Below are positions 1-6,628 of a stretch of 9,639 nt of DNA, in pieces; the first letter of the stretch is position 1; each line of letters starts with the position of its first letter. The translations under genes were made by a program, and so were the position numbers. Below the pieces are notes generated by a model. It saw nothing but the letters and a program-made list of their open reading frames with translations. It was not told where the DNA came from and did no database searches. Source of the stretch: CAUYXJ01 sp963577065 (GTDB taxonomy: Bacteria > Chloroflexota > Dehalococcoidia > Tepidiformales > Tepidiformaceae); NCBI GenBank assembly GCA_963577065.1, contig CAUYXJ010000099.1, positions 1 to 9,639 of the forward strand, given 5' to 3'.

Positions 1-812
1 AAACCGGCCCGGAGGCCACCCTCGTCGCCTTCGCGGTCGGGCAATGGGCGGCCGTGCCGCTGGTGCTCGCGCTCGTGCTCTCGGCTTCCCGCGCATTCGG
101 CGGCTTCGAGCCGGCGCTCGTTCGCGCCCTCGCGGGGTTCGGACTGCTCGCGGCCCTCGCGAGCACCATCTCGTACCTGAACTACCGCGCCGACCTCTTC
201 GTCGTCGACCACTTCGAGGGCCGCGATGGCGTCGGCGTCTACGGGAACGCGGTCTACATCGCCGAGTCGGTCTGGCTCCTGAGCAGCTCGCTCGCGCTCG
301 CCGCCTACGCGCGACTGGGCACGCTCGGGGCGCAGGAGGCGGCCCTCCTGACCGCGCGGATCGTGCGCCACACCATGGTCGCCCTCGGGGTTGTCTGCGT
401 GGGGATCTTCGTGCTCGCGGACGTGCTCGTGGACGTGCTCTTCAGCGAAGAGTTTGCGGGCATGACCGATTCCCTGCGGATCCTTCTACCGGGAACGCTC
501 ATCTACGGGATGGCGGCTGCGCTCTCGGGCTACTACACCTATCACCGCGGCCAGCCCTGGTTCGCGGCCGTGATCGCCGGTCTTGCGCTCGCCATCGACC
601 TGGCGCTTGCGGTTCTGCTCGTGCCCGTGATGGGGGTCGAGGGGGCAGCGGTCGCGACGAGCCTCTCCTATGCGTTGGCGATGGTCCTGGCGGTGGCCGT
701 GTTCGCGCGCCACTCGGGGACGGCCCCGCTTGCGCTCCTGCGCTTCGGCCGCGAGGACGTGGCCGACTACCGCGCGCTCGCGACGCGCCTACGGGCGGCC
801 GCGGGCCGCTGA
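1..812 (+). CDS. Polysaccharide/lipid flippase (MATE/Wzx-like), 3' part
   Basis: The reading frame is open from the left edge (first whole codon at 3), so the true start lies outside the window and the GTG at 54 is probably internal. About 270 residues are visible. They form a multi-pass membrane protein with hydrophobic stretches such as PLVLALVLSAS, LLAALASTISYLNY, SVWLLSSSLALAAYARLG, MVALGVVCVGIFVLADVLV, LLPGTLIYGMAAALSGYY, AAVIAGLALAIDLALAVLLVPV and a final SLSYALAMVLAVAVF helix. The run 'GVGVYGNAVYIAESVWLL' followed by 'GTLIYGMAAALSGYYTYHRG' and 'PVMGVEGAAVATSLSY' is the pattern of the C-terminal half of oligosaccharide flippases, which move lipid-linked sugars across the cytoplasmic membrane. 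It ends in a short cytoplasmic tail of about 30 residues. Its last 24 bp overlap the end of the convergent ATPase gene. The family is well supported; the substrate is unknown. Confidence 0.8.
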   Translation, partial: TGPEATLVAFAVGQWAAVPLVLALVLSASRAFGGFEPALVRALAGFGLLAALASTISYLNYRADLFVVDHFEGRDGVGVYGNAVYIAESVWLLSSSLALAAYARLGTLGAQEAALLTARIVRHTMVALGVVCVGIFVLADVLVDVLFSEEFAGMTDSLRILLPGTLIYGMAAALSGYYTYHRGQPWFAAVIAGLALAIDLALAVLLVPVMGVEGAAVATSLSYALAMVLAVAVFARHSGTAPLALLRFGREDVADYRALATRLRAAAGR

Positions 813-1616
813 GGGCGCGGCCGTCGAGGACGATCCCATCCCTGCGGGGTAGCGCGGCAGGGGGATCGGCAGCCCGCTCTCCGGATCCTCGAGCACGAGC
901 ATCGGGATATCGAAGACCGCCTCGAGCGGTTCCGGCTGCAGCACCTCGCGGGGCGGGCCGTCGAAGACGACACGGCCGTCGCGGACGCCGATCACGCGCT
1001 CCATGAAGCGTCCCGCGAGGGAGAGATCGTGAACCACGGCGACGATCGTCATCCCCTCGGCGTTGAGCCGGTGGAGGAGCGCCATCACCTCGATCTGATG
1101 CTGCACGTCGAGGAAGCTCGTCGGCTCGTCCAAGAGCAGAACGCGGGGCTGTTGGGCGAGGGCAAGCGCGATCCAGGCGCGCTGCCGCTCTCCGCCAGAG
1201 AGGCTTGCGAGCGGCCGCTCGGTGAGCGGCTGGAGGTCGGCCGCGTCGAGCGCCCAGGCGACCGCCTCGTGGTCGGGGGCCGTTGCCCGCTGCAGGAGTC
1301 CCTGGTGCGGGTAGCGCCCCCGCCAGACGAGTTCGCGCACGGTCAGGTCTTGGGCGCCGTCGTGCACCTGCGGCAGGACGGCGAGGCGCCGGGCGACACC
1401 GCGGGCGCCGAGGCTGCGGATCTCCTGCCCGTCGAGGAAGACCTGGCCCGCCGCCGGCTTCAGCAATCTCGACATTGCCCGCAGGAGGGTGGTCTTGCCG
1501 CTCCCGTTCGGCCCGACCACTGCGACCAGTTCGCCGCTCTCGAGATCGAGGGATACGCCATCGACCACCGGCCGGCCGTTGTACCGGTGCGTCAATGATT
1601 CCGCAGCGAGTCGCAT
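789..1616 (-). CDS. Iron-siderophore/heme-type ABC transporter ATPase
   Basis: A 275-residue ATP-binding subunit of an importer, FepC/FecE/BtuD class. All catalytic motifs are present: Walker A GPNGSGKT (35-42), Q-loop Gln83, the 'RGRYPHQ' stretch (99-105) frequent in ferric-siderophore ATPases, signature LSGGE (139-143), Walker B LLLDEP (160-165), D-loop FLD (168-170) and switch His196. The ATG start at 1616 lies 5 nt after the permease stop, with AAGG about 10 nt upstream inside the permease gene, so translation is probably coupled. It is the third gene of the operon. The last ~15 residues (Ser/Ala/Arg/Pro) look like a dispensable extension and overlap the flippase 3' end tail to tail. It energises uptake on the cytoplasmic face. 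Siderophore is slightly favoured over heme or cobalamin, but the sequence does not settle it. Confidence 0.92.
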   Translation of the reverse strand: MRLAAESLTHRYNGRPVVDGVSLDLESGELVAVVGPNGSGKTTLLRAMSRLLKPAAGQVFLDGQEIRSLGARGVARRLAVLPQVHDGAQDLTVRELVWRGRYPHQGLLQRATAPDHEAVAWALDAADLQPLTERPLASLSGGERQRAWIALALAQQPRVLLLDEPTSFLDVQHQIEVMALLHRLNAEGMTIVAVVHDLSLAGRFMERVIGVRDGRVVFDGPPREVLQPEPLEAVFDIPMLVLEDPESGLPIPLPRYPAGMGSSSTAAPSAARGRP

Positions 1617-1621
1617 TCGAC

Positions 1622-2656
1622 CTAAGCCTTGAACTTCACGAGGTAGAGCAGGAACGGTGCCCCGATCGCGGCCGTGATGATGCCCATCGGGATCTCGGAG
1701 GGCCGGATCACGAGTTTCGCCACCAGATCTGCCGAGCTCACGAGGATCGCGCCCACGAGCGCTGAGGCGGGGATAAGGTAGCGGTTGTCGGAACCGACCG
1801 CGTAGCGGGCGACGTGCGGGCTGAGCAGGCCAACGAAGCTCACGAGGCCGGCGATCGCCACCGCCGAAGCCGTGAGGATGCCTGCGATCGCGAGGATCGC
1901 CAGCCGCGTGCGGTCGGCGAGCACGCCCAGACCGGTGGCGATGTCATCGCCCAGTGAGAGAATGTTGAGGCGGCCGGAGAGGATGAAGGCGCCCGCGAAG
2001 GCCGGCAAAGCATAGGGCAGGACCGAGCGGAAGTCGTTCCATTCGGAGGCGTAGAGGCCGCCCGCCAGGAAGCCGAGACTCGTCTGCAGGAACGTGCGCG
2101 AGCTCGAGAGCAGCGCCACGATGATCGCGCCGAAGAACGCGGACAGCGCCACCCCCGCGAGCGCCAGACGCACCGGCGAGACGGCGCCGCGGTACGCGAT
2201 GACGAAGAGGATCCCTGCGCCGCTGAGGCCGCCCACCATGCAGGCCATCGCGATCGCCCACTGCGGAATCTGGGGGTTGATGACGATGGCGGCCGAGCTG
2301 GCGAGGCCGGCGGCGGCGGTGAGCCCGAAGATCGTGGGGTCGGCCAGCGGGTTACGGGTGACGCCTTGGAGCATCGCGCCCGCGACCGCGAGCGTCGCGC
2401 CCACGAGCATCGCGTCGAGGAAGCGGGGAAAGCGGATCTGCCAGACGACCGGGCGGGCGAGTCCGTCCGAGTCCGAGGTGAGTCCGGAGAGCGCTTCCGC
2501 GGGCGAGAGCGTGATCGCGCCATACATCATCGTGAGCATGCCGATTGCGGCGAGCGCGAACAGGCCCAGACCGGTGAGCACGAGCGGGCGGCGCGGGAAG
2601 CGCCGCCCGACCGCGAGCGAGCCGCTCGCCTTCGCCTCAGCCGTGAGTCCCGCCAC
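1622..2656 (-). CDS. FecCD-family ABC transporter permease
   Basis: 344 residues, the usual size for the family, and very hydrophobic with roughly nine or ten membrane segments. Family hallmarks are in order: RFPR (75-78) followed by LVGATLAVAGAMLQGVTRNP (84-103) and 'ADPTIFG' (105-111); 'SLGDDIATGLG' (234-244), the region that contacts the ATPase; 'VSFVGLLSPHVAR' (272-284); and 'SEIPMGIITAAIGAPFLLYL' near the C-terminus. It forms the channel for ferric-siderophore, heme or cobalamin import, probably as a homodimer because no second permease gene is present. The start is GTG at 2656, 15 nt after the binding-protein stop. No strong Shine-Dalgarno is seen, which fits coupled translation; the first ~20 residues are a poorly conserved cytoplasmic tail, so a slightly later start is possible. 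Confidence 0.92.
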   Translation of the reverse strand: MAGLTAEAKASGSLAVGRRFPRRPLVLTGLGLFALAAIGMLTMMYGAITLSPAEALSGLTSDSDGLARPVVWQIRFPRFLDAMLVGATLAVAGAMLQGVTRNPLADPTIFGLTAAAGLASSAAIVINPQIPQWAIAMACMVGGLSGAGILFVIAYRGAVSPVRLALAGVALSAFFGAIIVALLSSSRTFLQTSLGFLAGGLYASEWNDFRSVLPYALPAFAGAFILSGRLNILSLGDDIATGLGVLADRTRLAILAIAGILTASAVAIAGLVSFVGLLSPHVARYAVGSDNRYLIPASALVGAILVSSADLVAKLVIRPSEIPMGIITAAIGAPFLLYLVKFKA

Positions 2657-2671
2657 CGCGAATGCGCCGCG

Positions 2672-3769
2672 CTACGGCTCGACGACGATCGCGGCGACGA
2701 TCGCAGCGAAGGCCTCGGGGGCGCGCGGGCCCGGTGCCTGCAGGAACAGCTGCACAGGGAGCTCCACGACGCGGTCGTTCTCGAGCGCCTGGAGGCCGCC
2801 GAAGCCGGGGAAAAAGCCGAGCACGCCGCTCAGTCTCGGGGCCGGGGGCGGCGCGGGCGTGACGGTGAAGATATACGTCGGATCGTATTGCAGCATCTTC
2901 TCCGGCGCGATTCGGGTGTAGCCCGGGAACGGCCCGGAATCGGGCTGGGCATCGGCAGGGTTGGTCAGGCCAAGGGCGCTGAGGATATCCCCGGCGTAGC
3001 TGCTGGCCTTCGCCCCGTAGAGGTTGCGCTCACGGTCGCCGATGAGCACGACCGCGGAGATCTCGAGCCCAGCGAGCGCTTCCTGCGCGGCCGTGCGCGC
3101 CGCCTCGATCTCGGCGATCACGTCGGCGGCCGTGTCCTCGCCGTCGAGGACCTCGCCCAGCACCGTGAGCGCTGCGAGCACGTCGTCGAGGCTCTCCGCC
3201 CCGGCGAAGACGACGGGAACGCCGAGTTCCTCGAGCGGCCCGAAGAGGTTGGGCTGCACGTGAATCACGGAATCCGCGACGATGAGGTCCGGTTCGAGCG
3301 CGAGGATCGCCTCGAAGCTCGGCTGGTAGGCCGTCCCGATCGAAGGTAGGCCAACAGCCTCGGGCGGGAAGTCGACCGACTCGCTGCGCCCGATCACGAC
3401 CCCGCCGACGGCATAGACCAACTCCGTCGCCGTGGGGCTGAGCGCCACAATCGCGAGCGGCTTGTCGGGGATCGTGACCGTGCGACCGAGGAGATCGACG
3501 ACGACGCGGGGGTACCCCGGAGCCGGCGGTTTCTCCGTGGGAGCGGTGGTCGCCGTTGGCTCGGGCTCCGTGGTCGCTGTCGGCTCGGGCTCGTTCGTGG
3601 CGGTGGGCTCGGCGGCCTCCGTTGGCGCCGTCGTGGCGGTCGCGGCATCGCCGCCGCCGTCATCATCGTCGCCGCAGGCCGCCACAAGAGCCACGGCCGC
3701 AAGGGCGAGGAGGGCGAGCAAGAGGCAGGTTCGGGGTTGGTTTCTGATGAAAGCTTTCAAATCGGTCAA
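2672..3769 (-). CDS. Substrate-binding lipoprotein of iron/heme/cobalamin ABC importer
   Basis: 365 residues, first gene of the import operon. A lipoprotein signal peptide (basic N-region, then CLLLALLALAAVALVAAC) ends in the lipobox VAAC with Cys32. It is followed by an acidic GDDDDGG stretch and a Thr/Pro/Glu linker (about 40-84) built on 'EPTAT'-like repeats, which tethers the domain away from the membrane. From residue ~87 the body matches the periplasmic-binding-protein (PF01497) class: 'VVDLLGRTVTIPDKPLAIVA', 'SPTATELVYAVG', 'LPSIGTAYQPSFEAILALEPDLIVAD'. The initiator is unusual: a TAA stop lies immediately upstream in frame, and there is no ATG or GTG before the hydrophobic core, so initiation must use TTG, either 3769 (preferred) or codon 4 at 3760. 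GGGAGAG about 11 nt before 3769 could serve as ribosome-binding site. It binds the ligand outside the cell; ligand identity is not determined. Confidence 0.9.
   Translation of the reverse strand: MTDLKAFIRNQPRTCLLLALLALAAVALVAACGDDDDGGGDAATATTAPTEAAEPTATNEPEPTATTEPEPTATTAPTEKPPAPGYPRVVVDLLGRTVTIPDKPLAIVALSPTATELVYAVGGVVIGRSESVDFPPEAVGLPSIGTAYQPSFEAILALEPDLIVADSVIHVQPNLFGPLEELGVPVVFAGAESLDDVLAALTVLGEVLDGEDTAADVIAEIEAARTAAQEALAGLEISAVVLIGDRERNLYGAKASSYAGDILSALGLTNPADAQPDSGPFPGYTRIAPEKMLQYDPTYIFTVTPAPPPAPRLSGVLGFFPGFGGLQALENDRVVELPVQLFLQAPGPRAPEAFAAIVAAIVVEP
3748..3759. promoter_or_regulatory. 12-bp perfect palindrome, possible operator
   Basis: TGAAAGCTTTCA is a perfect 12-bp inverted repeat spanning codons 4-8 of the binding-protein gene, about 45-55 nt downstream of the predicted transcription start. 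It is AT-rich within GC-rich DNA. It does not match the Fur or DtxR/IdeR consensus as I know them. A repressor site just inside the gene would be a plausible way to control the operon, but a single occurrence proves nothing. Confidence 0.25.
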
Positions 3770-3786
3770 TTACCCTGTTTCTCTCC

Positions 3787-3815
3787 CGGAGTTGAGAGAT
3801 TTGCTGGCCTATACT
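3787..3815 (+). promoter_or_regulatory. Possible promoter for the 7-TM/flavin reductase pair
   Basis: TATACT (3810-3815) is a good -10 hexamer on the plus strand, but no convincing -35 sits 16-18 nt upstream; TTGAGA (3792-3797) is only 12 nt away. Transcription would start near 3822, leaving a leader of about 44 nt that contains the strong GAGGAG ribosome-binding site (3853-3858). The hexamer overlaps the -10 of the divergent import operon. Confidence 0.35.
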
Positions 3816-3839
3816 AGGGTTCGCGCACCCGCCCGGCAA
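3811..3839 (-). promoter_or_regulatory. Sigma-70-type promoter for the import operon
   Basis: On the minus strand, TTGCCG (3839-3834) and TAGTAT (3816-3811) are separated by exactly 17 nt and each matches four of six consensus bases. Transcription would begin near 3804, giving a leader of about 35 nt that contains the GGGAGAG element upstream of the TTG start. No riboswitch-like structure fits in so short a leader. Confidence 0.45.
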
Positions 3840-3865
3840 CCGCTGCCACGCCGAGGAGCACCCCC

Positions 3866-4609
3866 GTGGAGAACCCTGCGCTCTACTTCCCGATCGCGAC
3901 GACCGTGTTCTCCACGGCCTTCGCGGTGGTCGTCCTGCGTCGCTATTGGGCCGCGCGCGGCAAGCTCCACCTGCTGTGGTGGGGCGTCGGCATCGCCCTC
4001 TTTGGCGTCGGCACCCTCTTCGAGAGCATCACCACCCTCGCGGGCTGGGAGGAGGGCGTGTTTCGAGGCTGGTACATCTCGGGGGCACTCCTCGGGGGTG
4101 CGCCGCTCGCTCAGGGCACCGTGTATTTGCTCCTGCCCCGGGCTGCCGCCCACCGCCTCGCGATCGCGCTCGTCGTGTTCGTCACCCTCGCGGCCGCGGC
4201 GGTACTCGCGACCCCCGTCGATCGCTCGCTGGCGGAGGAGCACCGCCTCTCCGGGGAGGTGATCGAATGGAGCTGGGTGCGGGGACTGAGCCCGATCGTG
4301 AACACCTACGCCTTCATCTTCCTGGTGGGCGGGGCGATCGTCTCCGCGTCGCGCTACCGCAAGCAGGCGGCCTCCTCAGACCGAATGTGGGGGAACGTCC
4401 TCATCGCAATCGGCGCGATCCTGCCGGGCATCGGTGGGATCTTCACCCGCTTCGGCGTCGTCGAGGTGCTGTACGTGACCGAGCTGGTCGGCATCGTTCT
4501 CATTGCGATCGGATACGGCTACAGTGTCCGTGAGCGGCCCCCCGTCGCGGAGGCCCGGCCCGCGGGTGGGCCGGGCGTGGCGGGCGCCCCGATCGGACGG
4601 CAGCGGTGA
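3866..4609 (+). CDS. Seven-transmembrane protein of unknown function
   Basis: 247 residues from a GTG start chosen because GAGGAG (3853-3858) lies 7 nt upstream, an excellent ribosome-binding site. I see seven hydrophobic helices at about 9-28, 34-56, 69-90, 97-117, 141-161, 173-195 and 200-220, then a ~27-residue Pro/Gly/Ala/Arg cytoplasmic tail. Basic loops after helix 1 (RRYWAARGK) and helix 5 (RYRKQ) suggest the N-terminus is outside. There is no cluster of metal or heme ligand histidines and no signature of a named transporter or receptor family that I recognise. The stop overlaps the start of the flavin-reductase gene (GTGA), so the two are translated together and may work together. Function unknown. 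Confidence 0.8.
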   Translation: MENPALYFPIATTVFSTAFAVVVLRRYWAARGKLHLLWWGVGIALFGVGTLFESITTLAGWEEGVFRGWYISGALLGGAPLAQGTVYLLLPRAAAHRLAIALVVFVTLAAAAVLATPVDRSLAEEHRLSGEVIEWSWVRGLSPIVNTYAFIFLVGGAIVSASRYRKQAASSDRMWGNVLIAIGAILPGIGGIFTRFGVVEVLYVTELVGIVLIAIGYGYSVRERPPVAEARPAGGPGVAGAPIGRQR

Positions 4610-5178
4610 CGCAGGCGTTCCCCGGATCTGAGTTCCCCAACATCCCCGGCGAGCCGCTGGAGCTCGAGCCGATCGAGAAGGTGTTGTTGGCGATGTCGTA
4701 CGGAGTGCACGTGATCGGCTCGAGCACGGCCGCCGGCGAGCGCAACCTGATGATCGCGGACTGGGTGATGCAGGTCTCGTTCACGCCCCGGCTCGTGGCT
4801 GCGTCGATCGAAAACGACGCGCGCACGCTCCGCTTCGTGCGGGAAACCGAAGCGTTCACCGTCAACCTTTTGCACGAGCGTGATGGTCACGAGATCGCGC
4901 GTAAAGTGGTGATGCCGTCCGAGGGCGGCAAGATCCGCGGCCGCTCGGAGGAGGCCGCCGCCGCGGTTCACGACAAGCTCGAGGGCATCGCCCATAGGCT
5001 CACCCCCAGCGGCGCGCCCATCCTCGAGGAGGCGCTGGGTTGGTACCTCTGCGAAGTCGAGCAGTTCGTTCAGACGGGCGACCACACGATCGTCATCGGT
5101 CGCGTCGTCGAGGGCGATGTCCAGCGCAGCGGCGAGATCCTCACAGAGAAGGAGCTGGGCTGGGAGTACGCCGGCTAA
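4606..5178 (+). CDS. Flavin reductase-like (FMN-binding) domain protein
   Basis: 190 residues, normal length for a stand-alone member of the flavin reductase-like domain family (PF01613, DIM6/NTAB type). The GTG start overlaps the upstream stop in GTGA, with only a weak purine stretch ahead, so translation is coupled to the 7-TM gene. Recognisable parts are 'SYGVHVIGSS' (31-40), 'MIADWVMQVSFTPRLVAASI' (49-68), where the family binds the flavin phosphate and ring, 'TLRFVRETEAFTVNLL' (74-89), and the closing 'GDHTIVIGRVVEGDV' (158-172) with 'ELGWEYAG' at the C-terminus. Such proteins bind FMN and either supply reduced flavin using NAD(P)H or act as flavin-dependent redox proteins; which applies is unknown. 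Cytoplasmic. The stop is followed 9 nt later by the first repeat array. Confidence 0.85.
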   Translation: MTQAFPGSEFPNIPGEPLELEPIEKVLLAMSYGVHVIGSSTAAGERNLMIADWVMQVSFTPRLVAASIENDARTLRFVRETEAFTVNLLHERDGHEIARKVVMPSEGGKIRGRSEEAAAAVHDKLEGIAHRLTPSGAPILEEALGWYLCEVEQFVQTGDHTIVIGRVVEGDVQRSGEILTEKELGWEYAG

Positions 5179-5187
5179 GCGAGAGCA

Positions 5188-5439
5188 ATCGGGAGTTCAA
5201 CGTTCAGAGTTCAGAGAGGGACCGCCGAGCGCAGCGAGCTCTAAGCGCGGGCGGAGCGGCCGTAGGCCGCGGAGCGGCAGCAGTCGAGCGCGGGCGGGGA
5301 GGGGGGAGGGGGGAGGGGCCCGAGCGCAGCGAGCTGGCAGCAAGCGAGCGCGGAGGCGGCGCGGCCGTGAGGCCGCAGAGGCGCAGCAGTTGAGCGCGGG
5401 CGGTGCGTGGCGGCGGGGCCCGAGCGCAGCGAGCCAAAC
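5188..5439. repeat. Intergenic repeat array A
   Basis: The 285-bp gap 5179-5463 has no supportable gene and is almost wholly repeat. A leader (5188-5234) matches array B with one mismatch and contains three 7-mers of form GTTCARM (5195-5215). Then come two degenerate units: hairpins GCGGCC/GGCCGC (5256-5270 and 5361-5376), the module AGCAGTYGAGCGCGGG (5279-5294 and 5385-5400) and the module CGAGCGCAGCGAGC (5226-5239, 5321-5334, 5421-5434), the last two preceded by GGGGCC. Spacing is about 95-106 bp. The array ends in CCAAAC (5434-5439), 24 nt before the PAC2 start. Reading frames across it are low-complexity Arg/Ala/Ser/Pro and not credible as proteins. Confidence 0.85.
5292..5318 (+). other. 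G-quadruplex-capable G-run tract
   Basis: Five G-runs of 3, 4, 6, 6 and 4 bases are separated by single bases (C, A, A, A) on the plus strand, an ideal quadruplex motif. It sits in array A between the AGCAGTCGAGCGCGGG module and the CGAGCGCAGCGAGC module, the same place as G-run motifs in array B. Confidence 0.6.
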
Positions 5440-5451
5440 ACCCTGCTCTGC

Positions 5452-5457
5452 TAGGCT
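5452..5457 (+). promoter_or_regulatory. Possible -10 element for a leaderless PAC2 transcript
   Basis: TAGGCT lies 6 nt before the GTG at 5464, the spacing expected of a TANNNT -10 box driving a leaderless mRNA. No ribosome-binding site is seen before the GTG, which supports that reading. No clear -35 exists; the region where it would lie is the end of repeat array A. Confidence 0.3.
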
Positions 5458-5463
5458 ACGCTC

Positions 5464-6330
5464 GTGCGCTACCTGACGATGGACCGGCAGCCAGAGCTGC
5501 GCTCGCCCGTGGTCGTGATGGCCTTCACCGGCTGGAATGATGCCGCCAACGCCGCCAGCAACGCCGCCCGTTTCGTCGTTCGCCGCCTGGGAGCGCGGCG
5601 GTTCGCTTCGCTTGAATCCGAGCCGTTTTTCGACTTCCAGACCACGCAGCCAACCGTGCGCCTCGACTCCAGTGGCCAGCGCAAGCTTTCCTGGCCGGGG
5701 AACGAGTTTTACTACGCCCGCGAACCAACCGGGAAGCACGACTACGTAATCGGCATCGGCGCGGAGCCAAGCCTCCGCTGGCGCACGTTCACCGAGGAGT
5801 GCATGGGGCTCTTCGAGGCGCTCGATGTCTCGATGGTGGTCTCCCTCGGAGCGCTCATCGGCGAGGTCAGCCATCGCCGGCCGATCGCCGTCACGGGCAG
5901 TGCCGCAGACGCGGAGCTCGCGGCTGTCCTCAACCTCGAGCGCTCACGCTACGAGGGGCCAACGGGCATCGTGGGGGTGCTGCACTACGCCCTCCAGGAG
6001 GCGAGTACGCCCTCGGCCAGCCTTTGGGCGACGGTTCCCCACTACATAACTGGCGACCAATGCCCGCCTGCCACACTCGCCGTCCTCGAACGACTGCAGC
6101 GCATCCTCGGCACCGCGTTCAAGTTCGACGAGCTTGAGGCCGCCACGCTGCGCTTCCGCGAACAGCTCGAGGCGACCGTCTCTGCCGACCCCCAGATGCG
6201 GGACTACCTCGGCCGGCTCGAACAGGCCCTCGACGAGCAAGACGAGAGCAGCGAGGACCCGCTGCCGGAGGCCGGTGAACTCGTGGGCGACATTGAGCAG
6301 TTCCTGCGGGAGCGTGATCAGGACTCCTGA
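5464..6330 (+). CDS. PAC2-family protein
   Basis: 288 residues, typical length. It carries the family's features: 'FTGWNDAANAASNAARFVV' (21-39), 'FFDFQTTQPTVRL' (55-67), 'ALIGEVSHRRPIAVTGSAAD' (130-149), 'LERSRYEGPTGIVGVLHYAL' (158-177) and 'SASLWATVPHYI' (184-195). The C-terminal third (about 220-288) is helical and strongly acidic. PAC2 (PF09754) is named after the eukaryotic proteasome assembly chaperone 2; bacterial members are common in Actinobacteria and Chloroflexota, and their exact role is unsettled, with a proteasome link proposed. No proteasome gene is in this window. The GTG at 5464 gives an N-terminus beginning MRYLTM; ATG at 5479 is the alternative, also without a clear ribosome-binding site. 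The gene stands alone between two repeat arrays. Confidence 0.88.
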   Translation: MRYLTMDRQPELRSPVVVMAFTGWNDAANAASNAARFVVRRLGARRFASLESEPFFDFQTTQPTVRLDSSGQRKLSWPGNEFYYAREPTGKHDYVIGIGAEPSLRWRTFTEECMGLFEALDVSMVVSLGALIGEVSHRRPIAVTGSAADAELAAVLNLERSRYEGPTGIVGVLHYALQEASTPSASLWATVPHYITGDQCPPATLAVLERLQRILGTAFKFDELEAATLRFREQLEATVSADPQMRDYLGRLEQALDEQDESSEDPLPEAGELVGDIEQFLRERDQDS

Positions 6331-6371
6331 GCGCGCGCGATCGGGAGTTCAACGTTCAGAGTTCAGAGGGG

Positions 6372-6581
6372 GACCGCCGAGCGCAGCAGTCGAGCGCGGG
6401 TGGGGCGCCTAGGGTGGGTCCGAGCGCAGCGAGCGGTAAAGCATGAAGCGAGCGCGTAGTCGGAGCGGCCCGCAGGGACCGCCGAGCGCAGCAGTCGAGC
6501 GCGGGTGGGGCGCCTAGGGTGGGTCCGAGCGCAGCGAGCGGTAAGGCATGAAGCGAGCGCGGAGTCGGAGCGGCCGCGAGG
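6372..6581. repeat. Two near-identical 105-bp tandem units
   Basis: Units 6372-6476 and 6477-6581 are both 105 bp and differ at only a few positions, all in the last ~40 bp. The match is much closer than to the third unit (from 6582) or to array A, so this looks like a recent duplication. Confidence 0.9.
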
Positions 6582-6628
6582 CCGCGGAGGCGAAGCAGAC
6601 GAGCGCGGGTGGGGAGGCCGGGGAGGGG
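6398..6628 (+). other. Three further G-quadruplex-capable motifs in array B
   Basis: Four-run G motifs occur once per unit: 6398-6418 and 6503-6523 (runs of 3, 4, 3, 3 with loops T, CGCCTA, T) and 6607-6628 (runs of 3, 4, 4, 4 with loops T, AGGCC, A). The position within the unit is constant while the exact sequence differs in the third. Confidence 0.55.

Noticed and set aside
2366..3349. Plus-strand frame of 327 codons opposite the permease and binding-protein genes
   Set aside because: Highly charged Arg/Glu/Ala/Asp composition typical of an antisense shadow; the minus-strand genes have clear family motifs.
3770..3865. Cobalamin or other riboswitch upstream of the import operon
   Set aside because: The predicted leader is only about 35 nt and shows no conserved riboswitch elements.
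5197..5874. Minus-strand frames across the repeat arrays (also 6356-6820)
   Set aside because: Their repeated Leu/Ala/Gly/Pro/Arg peptides simply reflect the DNA repeats, and parts run antisense to PAC2 and dinB.
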